Assembly (NCBI GenBank): GCA_035524495.1
Contig: DATKOR010000045.1
Span: 13,710 to 77,709 of the forward strand
From: CAIKZZ01 sp035524495
Lineage (GTDB): Bacteria > Pseudomonadota > Gammaproteobacteria > Steroidobacterales > Steroidobacteraceae
DNA: 64,000 bases
Direction of reading: 5' to 3'
The notes beneath the pieces are model-generated. The model was not told the origin of the DNA. It did no database searches and was given only the letters and a program-made list of their open reading frames with translations. Made by a program: the position numbers and the translations under genes. Below, one piece after another: positions 33,284-42,590 of this stretch. Position 1 is the first letter of the stretch; the number at the start of each line of letters is the position of its first letter.

Positions 33284-35368
33284 TTAGGCCTCGTGCGTCG
33301 CGGTCGCGTGCGGGTGGCCGGCGAACGGTCGGCCGGTCGCCGTCGAGCGCAGCACGGCCTCGGCCAGATAGTCGACCGAGCCACCCACTTGTGCACGCTT
33401 TTCGGTCAGCGTGGTCTCGACGTGCGGATCGATCGCGCCGGCGCGCAGCGCCGCGGCCAGCGCGAGCTCGCGCGACAGCCGTCGCGCGTGCTCGATCGCG
33501 GGCTCGGCGTCGGCGTAGTCGCGGGTGCCGGCCGGGTCGTGCACCCGGAACACCTTGAACGTCGGCTGGTTCACCAGCACCTCGACCGTCTGCGACACGA
33601 CGCCCGCCACGGCGCCGACGGCGTTGCAGACCGCCGCGTGCTCCGGAATCGACAGAGGCGCGCCGAGGCGCCGCGCGACCTCCGGGTAGTAGGCGCCGAC
33701 CGGCGCACCGATCGCGACGAGCGGCGTCGCGAGCGCGAGCGAAGCGCGCAGCAGGGCGGAGAACGGCCGGCCGCCGACGGCGTCGGCGACGAGGCGGTCG
33801 CCGAGCAGCCCCCAGTGGCCGCCGCGCGCCTCGAGCCCCGGATCGTGGGCGAGCGCAGTCGCGAGCACGATGCGGCCGGTGTCGGCGATCACGTGCTCGA
33901 GCGTGCGCTCGCAGATCGCCTGCGCGCTCGCCGCGGACTTCGCGCCGCGCGCATTGCGCTCCTCGACCGCGAGCAGCCGGGCGCCGAGTTCCGCGGCCTC
34001 GACGCTCCAGCCGTGCTGGCGGCCGAGCACGTGCATCGCATCGCTCGGCGTGAACGAGGCGAGCGTGGCGAGCCCGGCGTCGGCGAGGCGGCGCAGCGCC
34101 TGCAGCCCGGCGGCGTTGCGCACCAGCACCGAGGCGCGCCGCGGCTCGGTGCCGAGCGCCTCGTATACGCGCCGCTCGAGGCTCGTCAGGTGCGCCGGCG
34201 CCTCGCGGCCCGGCGTCCGCAGCGCGAACTGCGTCGGGAAGTCCGGCAGCCGCTCGAGCGTCGCCAGCGCGCGCAGGTCCGCGAGCAGCTCGGGGACCTG
34301 GTGCGCGAGCAGGCTGAGCGGCATCGCCTTGCGCGGCCCGACACGCAGCACGAGGTCGCGGTCGAAGTGCACCTCGCTGTCGCCGCCGAGGCCGATCGTG
34401 CGCATGTCGACGGCCTCGACCATCGTCCGCCAGCCGCCGACCAGCGCGCCCTCGGCGTTGATGACCGGCCGCCCGCCGGTGACGACCGCGACGTCGGTCG
34501 TCGTTCCGCCCATGTCGGACACGATGAAGTCGCTGAGGCCGGTCAGGAAACCCGCGCCGACGACGCTGGCCGCCGGCCCCGACAGGATCGTCTCCACCGG
34601 GTACTCGAGTGCGACGTCCGAGCGCATCAGCGAGCCGTCGCCCTTGACGATCATCAGCGGCGCATCGACCGACTCGGCCTCGAGCACGCGCGACAGCGCC
34701 TCGATCAGATGGCGGATCTGCGGTGTCAGGCGCGCATTAAGCGCCGCCGTCAGCGCGCGCCGCGGCGCATCGAGCTTGGAGCTGAGCTCGTGGGCGCAGG
34801 TGACGGGCTTCCTCGACAGCGCGCGGATCAGTTGCCGCGCGCGCAGCTCGTGGGCGGGGTTGCGCACCGAGAAGCGCGCCGCCACCGCGAAGCCCTCGAC
34901 GCGCTCGCCGTGCTCGCGTACCGCGGCCTCGACGGCCACCTCATCGAGCGGCTCGAGCTCATCGCCGGTCGCGTCGTGGCCCCCCGGCACCTGAACGACG
35001 AAGCCGGCACCTTCGCGCCGCAGTCCCGAGCGCTCGAGCATCGGCTCGTCAAATCCGATCAGCAGCGAGCACACGGGGCTGAAGCGGTTCTCGACGACCG
35101 CGTTGGTGGCGAGCGTCGTCGACACCGACACGAGCGTCACGTCCTCGCGGCGCGCGCCGCCCGGCAGCGCCGCGAGCACCGCGCGGATCGCACCGCCGAT
35201 GCCGAGCGACAGGTCCCAGTGCGTCGTCAGCGACTTGGCGCTCGCGACGACGCGCCGGCCCCCGTCGAGCAGCACCGCGTCGGTGAAGGTGCCGCCCGTG
35301 TCGAGTCCGAGCCAGAGACCGTCGCCGCGGACCCGCTCGCCGCGGGACGCTGCGCCTTGCTGATCCAT
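33284..35368 (-). CDS. Hydantoinase/oxoprolinase family protein (HyuA-like)
   Basis: 694 aa, the usual length for HyuA/N-methylhydantoinase A. The N-terminal actin-like ATP-binding segment is GLDTGGTFTDAVLL. SDMGGTTTDVAVV and GGWRTMVEAVDM in the middle match Hydantoinase_A. The family hydrolyses hydantoin or 5-oxoproline rings with ATP, usually with a HyuB partner. No hyuB lies nearby. It ends 42 bp before the monooxygenase start on the same strand, so the three may be one catabolic unit (inference). Confidence 0.88.
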   Translation of the reverse strand: MDQQGAASRGERVRGDGLWLGLDTGGTFTDAVLLDGGRRVVASAKSLTTHWDLSLGIGGAIRAVLAALPGGARREDVTLVSVSTTLATNAVVENRFSPVCSLLIGFDEPMLERSGLRREGAGFVVQVPGGHDATGDELEPLDEVAVEAAVREHGERVEGFAVAARFSVRNPAHELRARQLIRALSRKPVTCAHELSSKLDAPRRALTAALNARLTPQIRHLIEALSRVLEAESVDAPLMIVKGDGSLMRSDVALEYPVETILSGPAASVVGAGFLTGLSDFIVSDMGGTTTDVAVVTGGRPVINAEGALVGGWRTMVEAVDMRTIGLGGDSEVHFDRDLVLRVGPRKAMPLSLLAHQVPELLADLRALATLERLPDFPTQFALRTPGREAPAHLTSLERRVYEALGTEPRRASVLVRNAAGLQALRRLADAGLATLASFTPSDAMHVLGRQHGWSVEAAELGARLLAVEERNARGAKSAASAQAICERTLEHVIADTGRIVLATALAHDPGLEARGGHWGLLGDRLVADAVGGRPFSALLRASLALATPLVAIGAPVGAYYPEVARRLGAPLSIPEHAAVCNAVGAVAGVVSQTVEVLVNQPTFKVFRVHDPAGTRDYADAEPAIEHARRLSRELALAAALRAGAIDPHVETTLTEKRAQVGGSVDYLAEAVLRSTATGRPFAGHPHATATHEA

Positions 35369-35495
35369 GATGCCTGCCGGCCCCGCACGGGGCTAAAGGG
35401 TCGGTCGGGCGCGCGCCGGGCGGCCGGCCACGACCGGCGGCGAGGTTACCACAGGGATCTGGCGGTGCCGCGGCCCGCGCCGGCCGGCGCGACCG

Positions 35496-38000
35496 TCAGC
35501 GGCGGCGCTTCGGAGCGGCGACGGCGGTCGCCGCCGCCGCGCGCTCGGGATCCTGCGCCCGCTCGAACGGCGAGTGGTCGCCGACCGGGCACCGGTCGAC
35601 GGCGCGGGCGCTGATCGTGCCCTGGGCGGCCGGTCGCGCGGTCGCGGCGCGCTCGACGGGGGCGGTGCGGCCACGCACCCAGGCATCGAACTCCGTGGCC
35701 GGCATCGGCTTCGCGACGAAGTAGCCCTGGACGAGGTCGCAGCCGAGGCGCGCCAGCGTGTCCCAGCTTAACGGGACCTCGACGCCCTCGGCGACCACCT
35801 TGAGCCCGAGCGCGTGGCCGAGGTTGATCGTCGAGCGCACGATCACGTCGTCCGATCCGCGCGCCTCGAGCTCCTGCACGAACGACCGGTCGATCTTGAT
35901 CTCGTTGACGGGCAGGCGCCGCAGGTGCGCGAGCGAGGAGTAGCCGGTGCCGAAGTCGTCGATCGAGAAGCGCACGCCGAGCACACGCAGCTGCTCCATC
36001 ATCCGCAGCGTGACCGCGAGGTCCTTCATCGCGCCGCTCTCGGTGACCTCGAGGACGATGCGGCCCGCGTCGGCGCCGGTCTGCGCGAGCTGCACCGCGA
36101 GCGCGTCAGCGAATCCGGCGTCGGCGAGATCGGCCGGCGAGACGTTGATCGCGACGTCGAGATTGAGCCCGTCGGCCTGCCAGCGCCGCTGCTGTCGGAG
36201 CGCCGTGCCGATGACCCAGCCGGTCAGCGCGCGGATGAGCCCGGTGCGTTCGGCGTGCGGGATGAAATCATTCGGCGGGATGAAGCCCTTCTGCGGATGG
36301 CGCCAGCGGATCAGCGCCTCGCAGCCGACGACGTGCCCGCTCGGCAGGGCGACCTTCGGCTGGTAGTAGAGCTCAAGCTCGTCGGCCTCGATCGCGCGTC
36401 GCAGGTCACCCAGCACCGCGAGGCGGTGACGGTGCGCCTCGTCGTCGCCGCGCACGAAGCTGCCGACGGCCGCCCCCGACTCCTTGGCCCGGTAGAGGCC
36501 GAGGTCGGCACGCTGCAGGAGCTCCGCCGCCCGGGCGCCGTCGTCGGGGAACACCGCGACGCCGATGCGCGTCTCGAACTGCAGCGAGACGCTCGAGTAC
36601 TCGAACGGCCGGCGCAGCAGCTCGGCCAGCTCGCCGGCGCGGCGCACCGCCTGCAGCCGCTCGGTGTTCTCGAGCACGACGACGAACTGGTCGGTGCCGA
36701 TGCGCGCGACGCGGTTCTCGCGCGCCTCGCCCTCCGACAGGCGGCGGCCGAGCTCGCGCAGCACTTCGTCGCCGGCGGCGTGGCCGAGCGAGCCGACGAT
36801 GCTCTTGAACTGCTGCAGCTCGACGATGCAGACCGTCAGCGCGCGCCCGGCGCGACGCATGGCGACGAGCGCCTCCTCCAGGAGTTCCGTCAGTCGTGCG
36901 CGGTTCGGAAGGCCGGTGACCGCGTCGTGGCGCGCCTGGTGCAGGATGCGAAGCTCGCGGTCGGCGACCGCGGCGCGCATCGCATTGAAGGCCCCGGCGA
37001 GGCGCGTCATCTCGATCGTGCCGGTTGCGGCGACCGGTGCGCTGTGGTCACCCGCCTCGAGCCGCTCGGCGGCGCGCGTCAGCTCGTCGACCGGGCGCGT
37101 GGCGCTGCGCGCGAGCCAGGCGGCGAGAGCGAGCGCAGCGGCGAGCACCGCGGCGCCGATGCCGAGGATCGAGCCGCGCAGCTGCTGGTAGGGGCGCAGC
37201 GCCCCGGACAGCGAACGCTGCAGCACGAGCGTCAGCGGACCGTTGGCCGACCGGATCGGGTTCGTCAGCGTCAGCCACTCGTCCGACTCACTGCCGTCCG
37301 TGAATGGCTCCGACTCCGCATGCGCGGCGGCCGCGAGCAGCGCCGCGCGCGCGCTCGCGGGTCGCGAGCTCGCGACGAACGCCGCGGCGCCCTCGGCGGT
37401 CGTGACGAACGACACCTCGACTCCGAGGAGGCGCGCCATGTCGCGCGCGACCCGATCGTCGAGCGCGAAGCCGGTCGCGGTCCACGCGATCGGATCCGGC
37501 GCCAGCACCGGGGAGATCACGAGCTGGTAGGGGCGACCGTCGATCAGCCGGTAGAGGCGCACGAGCTGCGCGTCGCGGTCGGTGGCGACAAGGTCCCTGA
37601 GGTCCGCCCGGGTGCGCGCCGACAGCGGCGCGAGGGTGCTCGAGGTCACGCCGCCGTCCGGGTCGAGCACGATCACGAGGTCGGCGCCGATGCGGCTGCG
37701 CAGGTTGTTGATCGCCGACATCAGCGTCGGCGTGTCGCCGGAAGCGACCGCTTCTTTGAATCCGAAGTCGGCGGCCAAGACCTCGGCGGCGCTGGTCAGC
37801 TGATTGCCCCGAAAGCGCAACACCTCGCGGCCGGTGTCGGCGGCGGAGTGCAGCTGCTCGGTCGCCTCCCTGCCGACCTCGGCACGCGCCTTGAGCACGA
37901 CCGCGACCACGGTTGCGCTCAGTGCCACGGTGACGAGCCCCAGAACTAACGCTAGGATGCGGCTGCGGAAGCTGCGCAGGATCATTCGAGGCGCATGCAT
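35496..38000 (-). CDS. Membrane GGDEF/EAL protein, likely c-di-GMP phosphodiesterase
   Basis: 834 aa from ATG 38000; an internal ATG at 37985 is as plausible. Two membrane helices (~15-35 and ~280-300) flank a periplasmic dCache-like sensor, and a HAMP region follows. The GGDEF domain is degenerate: the signature reads GTDQF at residues 435-439, so cyclase activity is doubtful. The EAL domain keeps CEALIRW (~560), DVAINVSP, IDDFGTGYSS and VVAEGVE, so it should cleave c-di-GMP, with the GGDEF part perhaps binding GTP. Extra C-terminal ~55 residues are disordered. Confidence 0.92.
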   Translation of the reverse strand: MHAPRMILRSFRSRILALVLGLVTVALSATVVAVVLKARAEVGREATEQLHSAADTGREVLRFRGNQLTSAAEVLAADFGFKEAVASGDTPTLMSAINNLRSRIGADLVIVLDPDGGVTSSTLAPLSARTRADLRDLVATDRDAQLVRLYRLIDGRPYQLVISPVLAPDPIAWTATGFALDDRVARDMARLLGVEVSFVTTAEGAAAFVASSRPASARAALLAAAAHAESEPFTDGSESDEWLTLTNPIRSANGPLTLVLQRSLSGALRPYQQLRGSILGIGAAVLAAALALAAWLARSATRPVDELTRAAERLEAGDHSAPVAATGTIEMTRLAGAFNAMRAAVADRELRILHQARHDAVTGLPNRARLTELLEEALVAMRRAGRALTVCIVELQQFKSIVGSLGHAAGDEVLRELGRRLSEGEARENRVARIGTDQFVVVLENTERLQAVRRAGELAELLRRPFEYSSVSLQFETRIGVAVFPDDGARAAELLQRADLGLYRAKESGAAVGSFVRGDDEAHRHRLAVLGDLRRAIEADELELYYQPKVALPSGHVVGCEALIRWRHPQKGFIPPNDFIPHAERTGLIRALTGWVIGTALRQQRRWQADGLNLDVAINVSPADLADAGFADALAVQLAQTGADAGRIVLEVTESGAMKDLAVTLRMMEQLRVLGVRFSIDDFGTGYSSLAHLRRLPVNEIKIDRSFVQELEARGSDDVIVRSTINLGHALGLKVVAEGVEVPLSWDTLARLGCDLVQGYFVAKPMPATEFDAWVRGRTAPVERAATARPAAQGTISARAVDRCPVGDHSPFERAQDPERAAAATAVAAPKRRR

Positions 38001-38736
38001 GTCCCATCATAGGTCTGGTGCTCGCGGCGCCTCCGGTTGGCGGGGGGGATCTGCGACCCGCTTCGCGCGGCAATTCCTTCGATCTGCAAAGTACGTCACG
38101 TTCTGCCTCGCGCTCGTCGGCGCAATCCGGCCGTGCGCGGCCGCGGAGCTCGCCGTCAGCGTCGTCGAGGCGTCCGGCCGGGCGCTCGGCGACGTCGTCG
38201 TCACGATCGCACCCGCGTCGGGGGCTGCGGTGCTGCCAACGTCCGGGCCGCGCAGCGCGGTCATGGACCAGCGCCACCGCGCGTTCGTGCCGCGCGTGCT
38301 CGCGATCGCGACCGGCGCCAGCGTCGAGTTCCCCAACAACGACGATGTCAACCACCAGGTCTACTCGTTCTCGCCCGCCAAGCGCTTCCAGCTGCCGCTC
38401 TACAAGGGTGCGCACCACCCGCCCGTCAGCTTCGATCAGCAGGGCCTCGTCGTCCTCGGCTGCAACATCCACGACGAGATGGTCGGCTACATCTACGTCA
38501 CCGACGCGCCCTGGTTCGGTACCACCGGGCCCGACGGCACGCTCAGGATCACGGCTCCGCCGGCTGGCGACTACCGCATCAGCATCTGGAGCCCGCTGAT
38601 CGCCGACCCGCCGAGCGCACTCACGCGCATCGTGCATGTCGATGCGGCCGAGGGCGCGACGAGCCGCGTGCAGCTGACGCGCGCGCTGCGCGCGCGCCCG
38701 GAGCCGCGGCCGCGGCGCGGCGACTGGGAGTACTGA
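37999..38736 (+). CDS. Secreted cupredoxin-like protein (methylamine utilisation-type)
   Basis: 245 aa if it begins at ATG 37999; no later ATG precedes the signal peptide (AKYVTFCLALVGAIRPCAAA), though a GTG/TTG start is possible. The mature protein has VSVVEASGRALGDVVVTI, then SVEFPNNDDVNHQVYSF with a likely Cu ligand His, and VVLGCNIHDEMVGYIYV with Cys and His. That is the blue-copper pattern (H...C...H...M). A carboxypeptidase-like beta domain ends it (GTLRITAPPAGDYRISIW). It is coupled to the beta-barrel gene and divergent from the GGDEF/EAL gene. Confidence 0.82.
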   Translation: MSHHRSGARGASGWRGGSATRFARQFLRSAKYVTFCLALVGAIRPCAAAELAVSVVEASGRALGDVVVTIAPASGAAVLPTSGPRSAVMDQRHRAFVPRVLAIATGASVEFPNNDDVNHQVYSFSPAKRFQLPLYKGAHHPPVSFDQQGLVVLGCNIHDEMVGYIYVTDAPWFGTTGPDGTLRITAPPAGDYRISIWSPLIADPPSALTRIVHVDAAEGATSRVQLTRALRARPEPRPRRGDWEY

Positions 38737-39953
38737 TGGGGCGCCGCACGTGCCTGGCGCTGTCGCTGCTGTGCGTGGCGGCGGCCGGTGCGCGCGCCGA
38801 CGAGCGCGTGTCCGCGGTCGGCGTGATCGATCTGCGCCTCGTGCATTCGGACGGCGCGACCTCGTATCTGGAGGGTGGGCCGGGGCTGCTGCGATTCGAC
38901 TCGAGCGACGACGGACTGCACCTCGGCCGCGCGTTCGTCGCGCTCAAGGCGCGCGTGACCGACATCGCGAGCGTGCACGCGGTCATCGACACCTACGGCG
39001 ATCACGACCGCAATCCGGTCGACCTGAGCGAGCTGTGGCTCGAGCTCAGGCCCTACCCGGTAAGCGCGCTGCGCTGGCGCGCCCGCATCGGCGCGTTCTA
39101 CATGCCGGTGTCGCTCGAAAACCGCGGGCCCGGCTGGAGCAGCGTCTATGCGTTGACGCCCTCGGCGATCAACACGTGGTTCGGCGAGGAGTTTCGCACC
39201 ATCGGCGCCGAGGTCGAAGCCCGCTGGCTCGGCGCGCCGAGCGGCTACCTCGGCGACCTCGCGCTGGTCGCGGCCGCCTACGGCTGGAACGATCCGGCGG
39301 GCGTGCTGATCGCCGACCGCGGCTTCGCGCTCAGCGACCGCCCGTCGACGCTGTTCGGAGGCCTCGGACGGCCGCCGATGACGTTCTATCACGAGATTGA
39401 CCGCCGTCCCGGCTACTACGCCGGCCTCAGCTGGCGGGCGTACGACCGGCTCGAGCTGCGCGCGCTGCGCTACGACAATCGCGCCGATCCGGGCGCCTCG
39501 ACCTTGTCCGGGAACTACGCGTGGCTGACGCGCTTCTCGACCGCCGGGGTGCGCTTCGAGCCGACCGCGCGCTGGACGTTCATCACCCAGTACGTCGACG
39601 GCAGCACGTGGATCGGGCCCGACTCGGCCGGCGACTTCCAGTTCCGGATGACCTATCACTCGGCGTTCGCGCTGACGAGCTTCGAGCGCGGACCGGACCG
39701 CCTGACTGCCCGTTACGACGGATTCGGGACGCACCAGTCGCAGGGTTTTTACGGGCCGCCGCCCGCCGACCAGTCCGGTCACGCCTGGACGCTCGCGTGG
39801 ACGCACGAACTCGGCGATGACTGGCAGCTCGCCGCCGAGTGGCTGCGCGTGACGAGCAACTTCCCGCCGCGCCTCGAGTACGGCGGGCCGCCGGGGCTCG
39901 TCGAGTCGCAGTACCAGATCGCGATCCGCTATCGCTTCCGCTTCGGCTTCTGA
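38736..39953 (+). CDS. Outer-membrane beta-barrel (porin-like) protein
   Basis: 405 aa; the ATG overlaps the preceding stop by one base (TGATG). A signal peptide ends AAGARA, then repeated amphipathic strands run to the end, with a C-terminal YRFRFGF aromatic strand. GDHDRNPVDLSELWLELRP and GPGWSSVYALTPSAINTWFG resemble a large unassigned porin group that I often associate with this cupredoxin. Likely channel or structural barrel; substrate unknown. Ends 4 bp before the convergent synthetase gene. Confidence 0.8.
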   Translation: MGRRTCLALSLLCVAAAGARADERVSAVGVIDLRLVHSDGATSYLEGGPGLLRFDSSDDGLHLGRAFVALKARVTDIASVHAVIDTYGDHDRNPVDLSELWLELRPYPVSALRWRARIGAFYMPVSLENRGPGWSSVYALTPSAINTWFGEEFRTIGAEVEARWLGAPSGYLGDLALVAAAYGWNDPAGVLIADRGFALSDRPSTLFGGLGRPPMTFYHEIDRRPGYYAGLSWRAYDRLELRALRYDNRADPGASTLSGNYAWLTRFSTAGVRFEPTARWTFITQYVDGSTWIGPDSAGDFQFRMTYHSAFALTSFERGPDRLTARYDGFGTHQSQGFYGPPPADQSGHAWTLAWTHELGDDWQLAAEWLRVTSNFPPRLEYGGPPGLVESQYQIAIRYRFRFGF

Positions 39954-39957
39954 GCGC

Positions 39958-41505
39958 TCAGCGGGCGTACAGGCGCGCGTAGGTCGCCCGCAGCGTGGCC
40001 TTCTGCACCTTGCCCATCGTGTTGCGCGGCAGTTCGCTGACGAACACGATGCGCCGCGGCACCTTGTAGCGCGCAAGCCGCGTGCCGAGCGCCGCGAGGG
40101 CCTCGGCCTCGGCGAGCGCGGCGCCGGGCCGCAGCGCGACGATCGCGGTGACGACCTCGCCGAGATCCGCATGCGGCAGGCCGATGACCGCGCTCTCGAT
40201 CACCCCCGGCAGGGCATCGAGCTCGCTCTCGACTTCCTTCGGGTATACGTTGTAGCCGCCGCTGATCACGAGATCCTTGGCGCGGCCGACGATCTGCACG
40301 TAGCCGGCGGCGTCGATGGCGCCGAGATCGCCGGTGACGAAGAAGCCGTCGCGCGTGAAGGAGGCCGCGGTCTTCTCGGGGTCGTTCCAGTAACCGCGGA
40401 AGACGTTCGGGCCCCGCACTTCGAGCATGCCGATCGCCCCGGGCCGCGAGGCGACGGCACCGGTCGCCGGGTCGGTGACGCGGATCGCGACGCCGGGCAA
40501 CGCGGGCCCGACCGAGCCGGGGCGGCGCTCGCGATCGTAGGGGTTCGAGGCGTTGACCAGCGTCTCGGTCATGCCGTAGCGCTCGAGAATCTTGTGGCCG
40601 GTTCGCGCCTCGAAATCGCGATGCGTGTCCGGCAGGAGCGGCGCGGATCCCGACACGAACAGGCGCATGCCCGCGGTCGCGCGCCGGTCGAGGCCCGCCT
40701 CCTCGAGCAGGCGCGTGTAGTAGGTCGGGACGCCCATCAGTACCGAGGCCGACGGCAGCAGCCGCAGCACCTCGGCTGCGTCGAACTTCGGCACCAGCAG
40801 CAGGCTCGCGCCGGCGGCGAGCACGGTGTTGATCGAGATGAAGAGCCCGTGCACGTGAAAGAGCGGCAACGCGTGCAGCAGCACGTCGTCGGCGCTGAAC
40901 CGCCAGGCGGCCGCGAGCGCGGCACCGTTGGAGGCGAGGTTGCCACGCGTCAGCATCGCGCCCTTGGAACGGCCGGTCGTTCCGGACGTGTAGAGAAGCG
41001 CGGCGAGCGCATCGGCCGGGAGCCGCTCACGTTCCGCGGACGGCGCGCGCATCGCGCGCGCGCGCTCAAGCAGCGAGCCCGTGCCGTCGACGCCGAGCGT
41101 CTCGACGCACGGACAGCCGGCGTCGCGCGCGAGCGGCCCGAGGCGCGCTCGCTCGCTCGGCCGGACGACCGCGATTCGCGGCCGCGCATCGGCGAGGAAG
41201 TACTCGAGCTCGGCCGGCGTGTAGGCCGTATTGAGCGGCAACAGCACGGCTCCGAGGCGCAGGCACGCCACGTACAGCACGACCGCGTCCGGGGACTTGT
41301 CGACCTGCAGCGCGACGCGGTCGGCGGGAGCGACCCCCATGTCGGCAAGCACGGCGGCGAGGAGCGCGCTCTCGCGGTCCAGTTCGCGATAGCTGAGGCG
41401 ACGGCCACCCGGGGTCGTCAGAAAGGGCCGGTCGGCATCGCGCGTGAGCGCGGCGTCGAGCCAGGCGCTTGGGTCGGTCTCGGAGGCGGATTCGGGTGTG
41501 GCCAT
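39958..41505 (-). CDS. Malonyl-CoA synthetase-like acyl-CoA ligase (MatB-like)
   Basis: 515 aa from ATG 41505. ANL motifs: YTSGTTGRSKGAML (A3), ERYGMTETL (A5), FVTGDLGAID (A7) and NTMGKVQKATLR with the A10 lysine. VALQVDKSPDAVVLYVACLR and LPLNTAYTPAELEYF follow closely the malonyl-CoA synthetase (MatB) layout of Rhizobium-type enzymes. It would activate malonate or methylmalonate to the CoA ester with ATP. Short-chain specificity cannot be read with certainty. Isolated, convergent with the porin gene. Confidence 0.83.
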   Translation of the reverse strand: MATPESASETDPSAWLDAALTRDADRPFLTTPGGRRLSYRELDRESALLAAVLADMGVAPADRVALQVDKSPDAVVLYVACLRLGAVLLPLNTAYTPAELEYFLADARPRIAVVRPSERARLGPLARDAGCPCVETLGVDGTGSLLERARAMRAPSAERERLPADALAALLYTSGTTGRSKGAMLTRGNLASNGAALAAAWRFSADDVLLHALPLFHVHGLFISINTVLAAGASLLLVPKFDAAEVLRLLPSASVLMGVPTYYTRLLEEAGLDRRATAGMRLFVSGSAPLLPDTHRDFEARTGHKILERYGMTETLVNASNPYDRERRPGSVGPALPGVAIRVTDPATGAVASRPGAIGMLEVRGPNVFRGYWNDPEKTAASFTRDGFFVTGDLGAIDAAGYVQIVGRAKDLVISGGYNVYPKEVESELDALPGVIESAVIGLPHADLGEVVTAIVALRPGAALAEAEALAALGTRLARYKVPRRIVFVSELPRNTMGKVQKATLRATYARLYAR

Positions 41506-41921
41506 CGGCAGGGTTGCTCGGCAGCGGGGCGAACGTGTCGTCAGTGCGGCGCACCCGCCTCGCACAGCGTAACCGAAGCAATCGACTCGGGCCGCAGCGA
41601 CTGGGGAGCGCTCGCACGCGGCCGCGGTGGCGGAACTCTGGTGTGACGCGCAGATAACGCGGCCAAATCCCGTTGCGTTACCAGCACTTACGGGCTCGCG
41701 ATGATTGTCGCCGCCGCCGGGAAGATCCGGCGATGTCTGGGTCTTTGGGCGCGCTTCGTCGAGCGCACCGACGACGTGTGCCGGCTCGGAGTGACCCCGA
41801 ACGCTGCGAACCGACGCGTGAAACGCGGGCTCGTCCCTGTGCGTTGACTGTGCAGCAGATGCGATGCTCTCAAGGACGTCATTGCGACAGAGCGCAGGCG
41901 GCGCTTGGCGGACGTGACGGA
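41506..41921 (+). other. 416-bp intergenic region, no convincing gene
   Basis: It separates divergent genes. A 48-codon ATG frame (41701-41847) has no visible Shine-Dalgarno and no recognisable content. TTGACT at ~41844 could be part of a promoter for the following gene, but no good -10 lies 17 bases on. Nothing else stands out. Confidence 0.5.
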
Positions 41922-42590
41922 ATGAGAATGGCGTCGTTGTCGAGTCGCGGCTGTCTGCTGCTGGCGCTGGGCGCCGTCGTCCGCGCGACGGGCGTCGGCG
42001 CCGGCATCGAGTGGTGGGGCATTAGGTACGCGCGCAGCGTCATCGCCGGCTTCCAGCACGCCGACATGGCGCTGGCCGAAGTGGTCGGCAATCTGCACGA
42101 TAATGTCCTGCAACTGCGCCGCTACAAGAAGGATCTGTTCATCAACGTCGGCTCCGCGCAAGAACGCGACAGCTATCGCGCGCAATGGGACGAGGTATTC
42201 CTGGTGAAGCGCTACGACCTCATGCGCATCCGGGCGCCGGCACGGCAGTCCGCGAGCGCCGATCCGCAGCAGTTCGTCGATTCGGTGGCGGTCTTTCGCG
42301 CGGCATTCATGCGCACCTACGATCAGATTCGAGCCGGAAGCGTCGTCACCGCGCAGCAGGCGAACGAGCGGATGGGCGAGGCGAAGGAAGCCGTGCATCA
42401 GGCGGAGCAGCAACTCGTCGAACTGGAGCGGCAGACGCAGTTGCGCATGGCAGGGCTCGCCGATCCGGTGACCACGGCGGGCTGGACCGGATTGATCGCG
42501 AATCTGGCATTGCTGGTGATGATCGATGTCCCGCTCGCATGGACGGCGTGGCAGCGTCCGGCGGTCGCGTCGCCGCTCAGCAGCCGTTGA
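41922..42590 (+). CDS. Four-helix-bundle sensor lacking an output domain (chemoreceptor-like)
   Basis: 222 aa from ATG 41922. A first membrane helix (GCLLLALGAVVRATGVGAG) is followed by a long, charged helical region (VGNLHDNVLQLRRYKKDLFI and EAKEAVHQAEQQLVELERQT) and a second membrane helix (GLIANLALLVMIDVPLAW). This is the architecture of 4HB_MCP ligand-binding modules. It stops ~20 residues after the second helix with no HAMP, MA or kinase domain. It could be a truncated receptor, or a stand-alone sensor that uses a partner. Region is GC-poorer than most genes here. Confidence 0.6.
   Translation: MRMASLSSRGCLLLALGAVVRATGVGAGIEWWGIRYARSVIAGFQHADMALAEVVGNLHDNVLQLRRYKKDLFINVGSAQERDSYRAQWDEVFLVKRYDLMRIRAPARQSASADPQQFVDSVAVFRAAFMRTYDQIRAGSVVTAQQANERMGEAKEAVHQAEQQLVELERQTQLRMAGLADPVTTAGWTGLIANLALLVMIDVPLAWTAWQRPAVASPLSSR

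Noticed and set aside
31751..35614. 1287-codon plus-strand open frame
   Set aside because: It is antisense to the monooxygenase and hydantoinase genes, and its Arg/Ala/Glu-rich content is what GC-rich antisense frames give.
41701..41847. 48-codon frame before the four-helix-bundle gene
   Set aside because: No ribosome site and no recognisable sequence; kept as intergenic.
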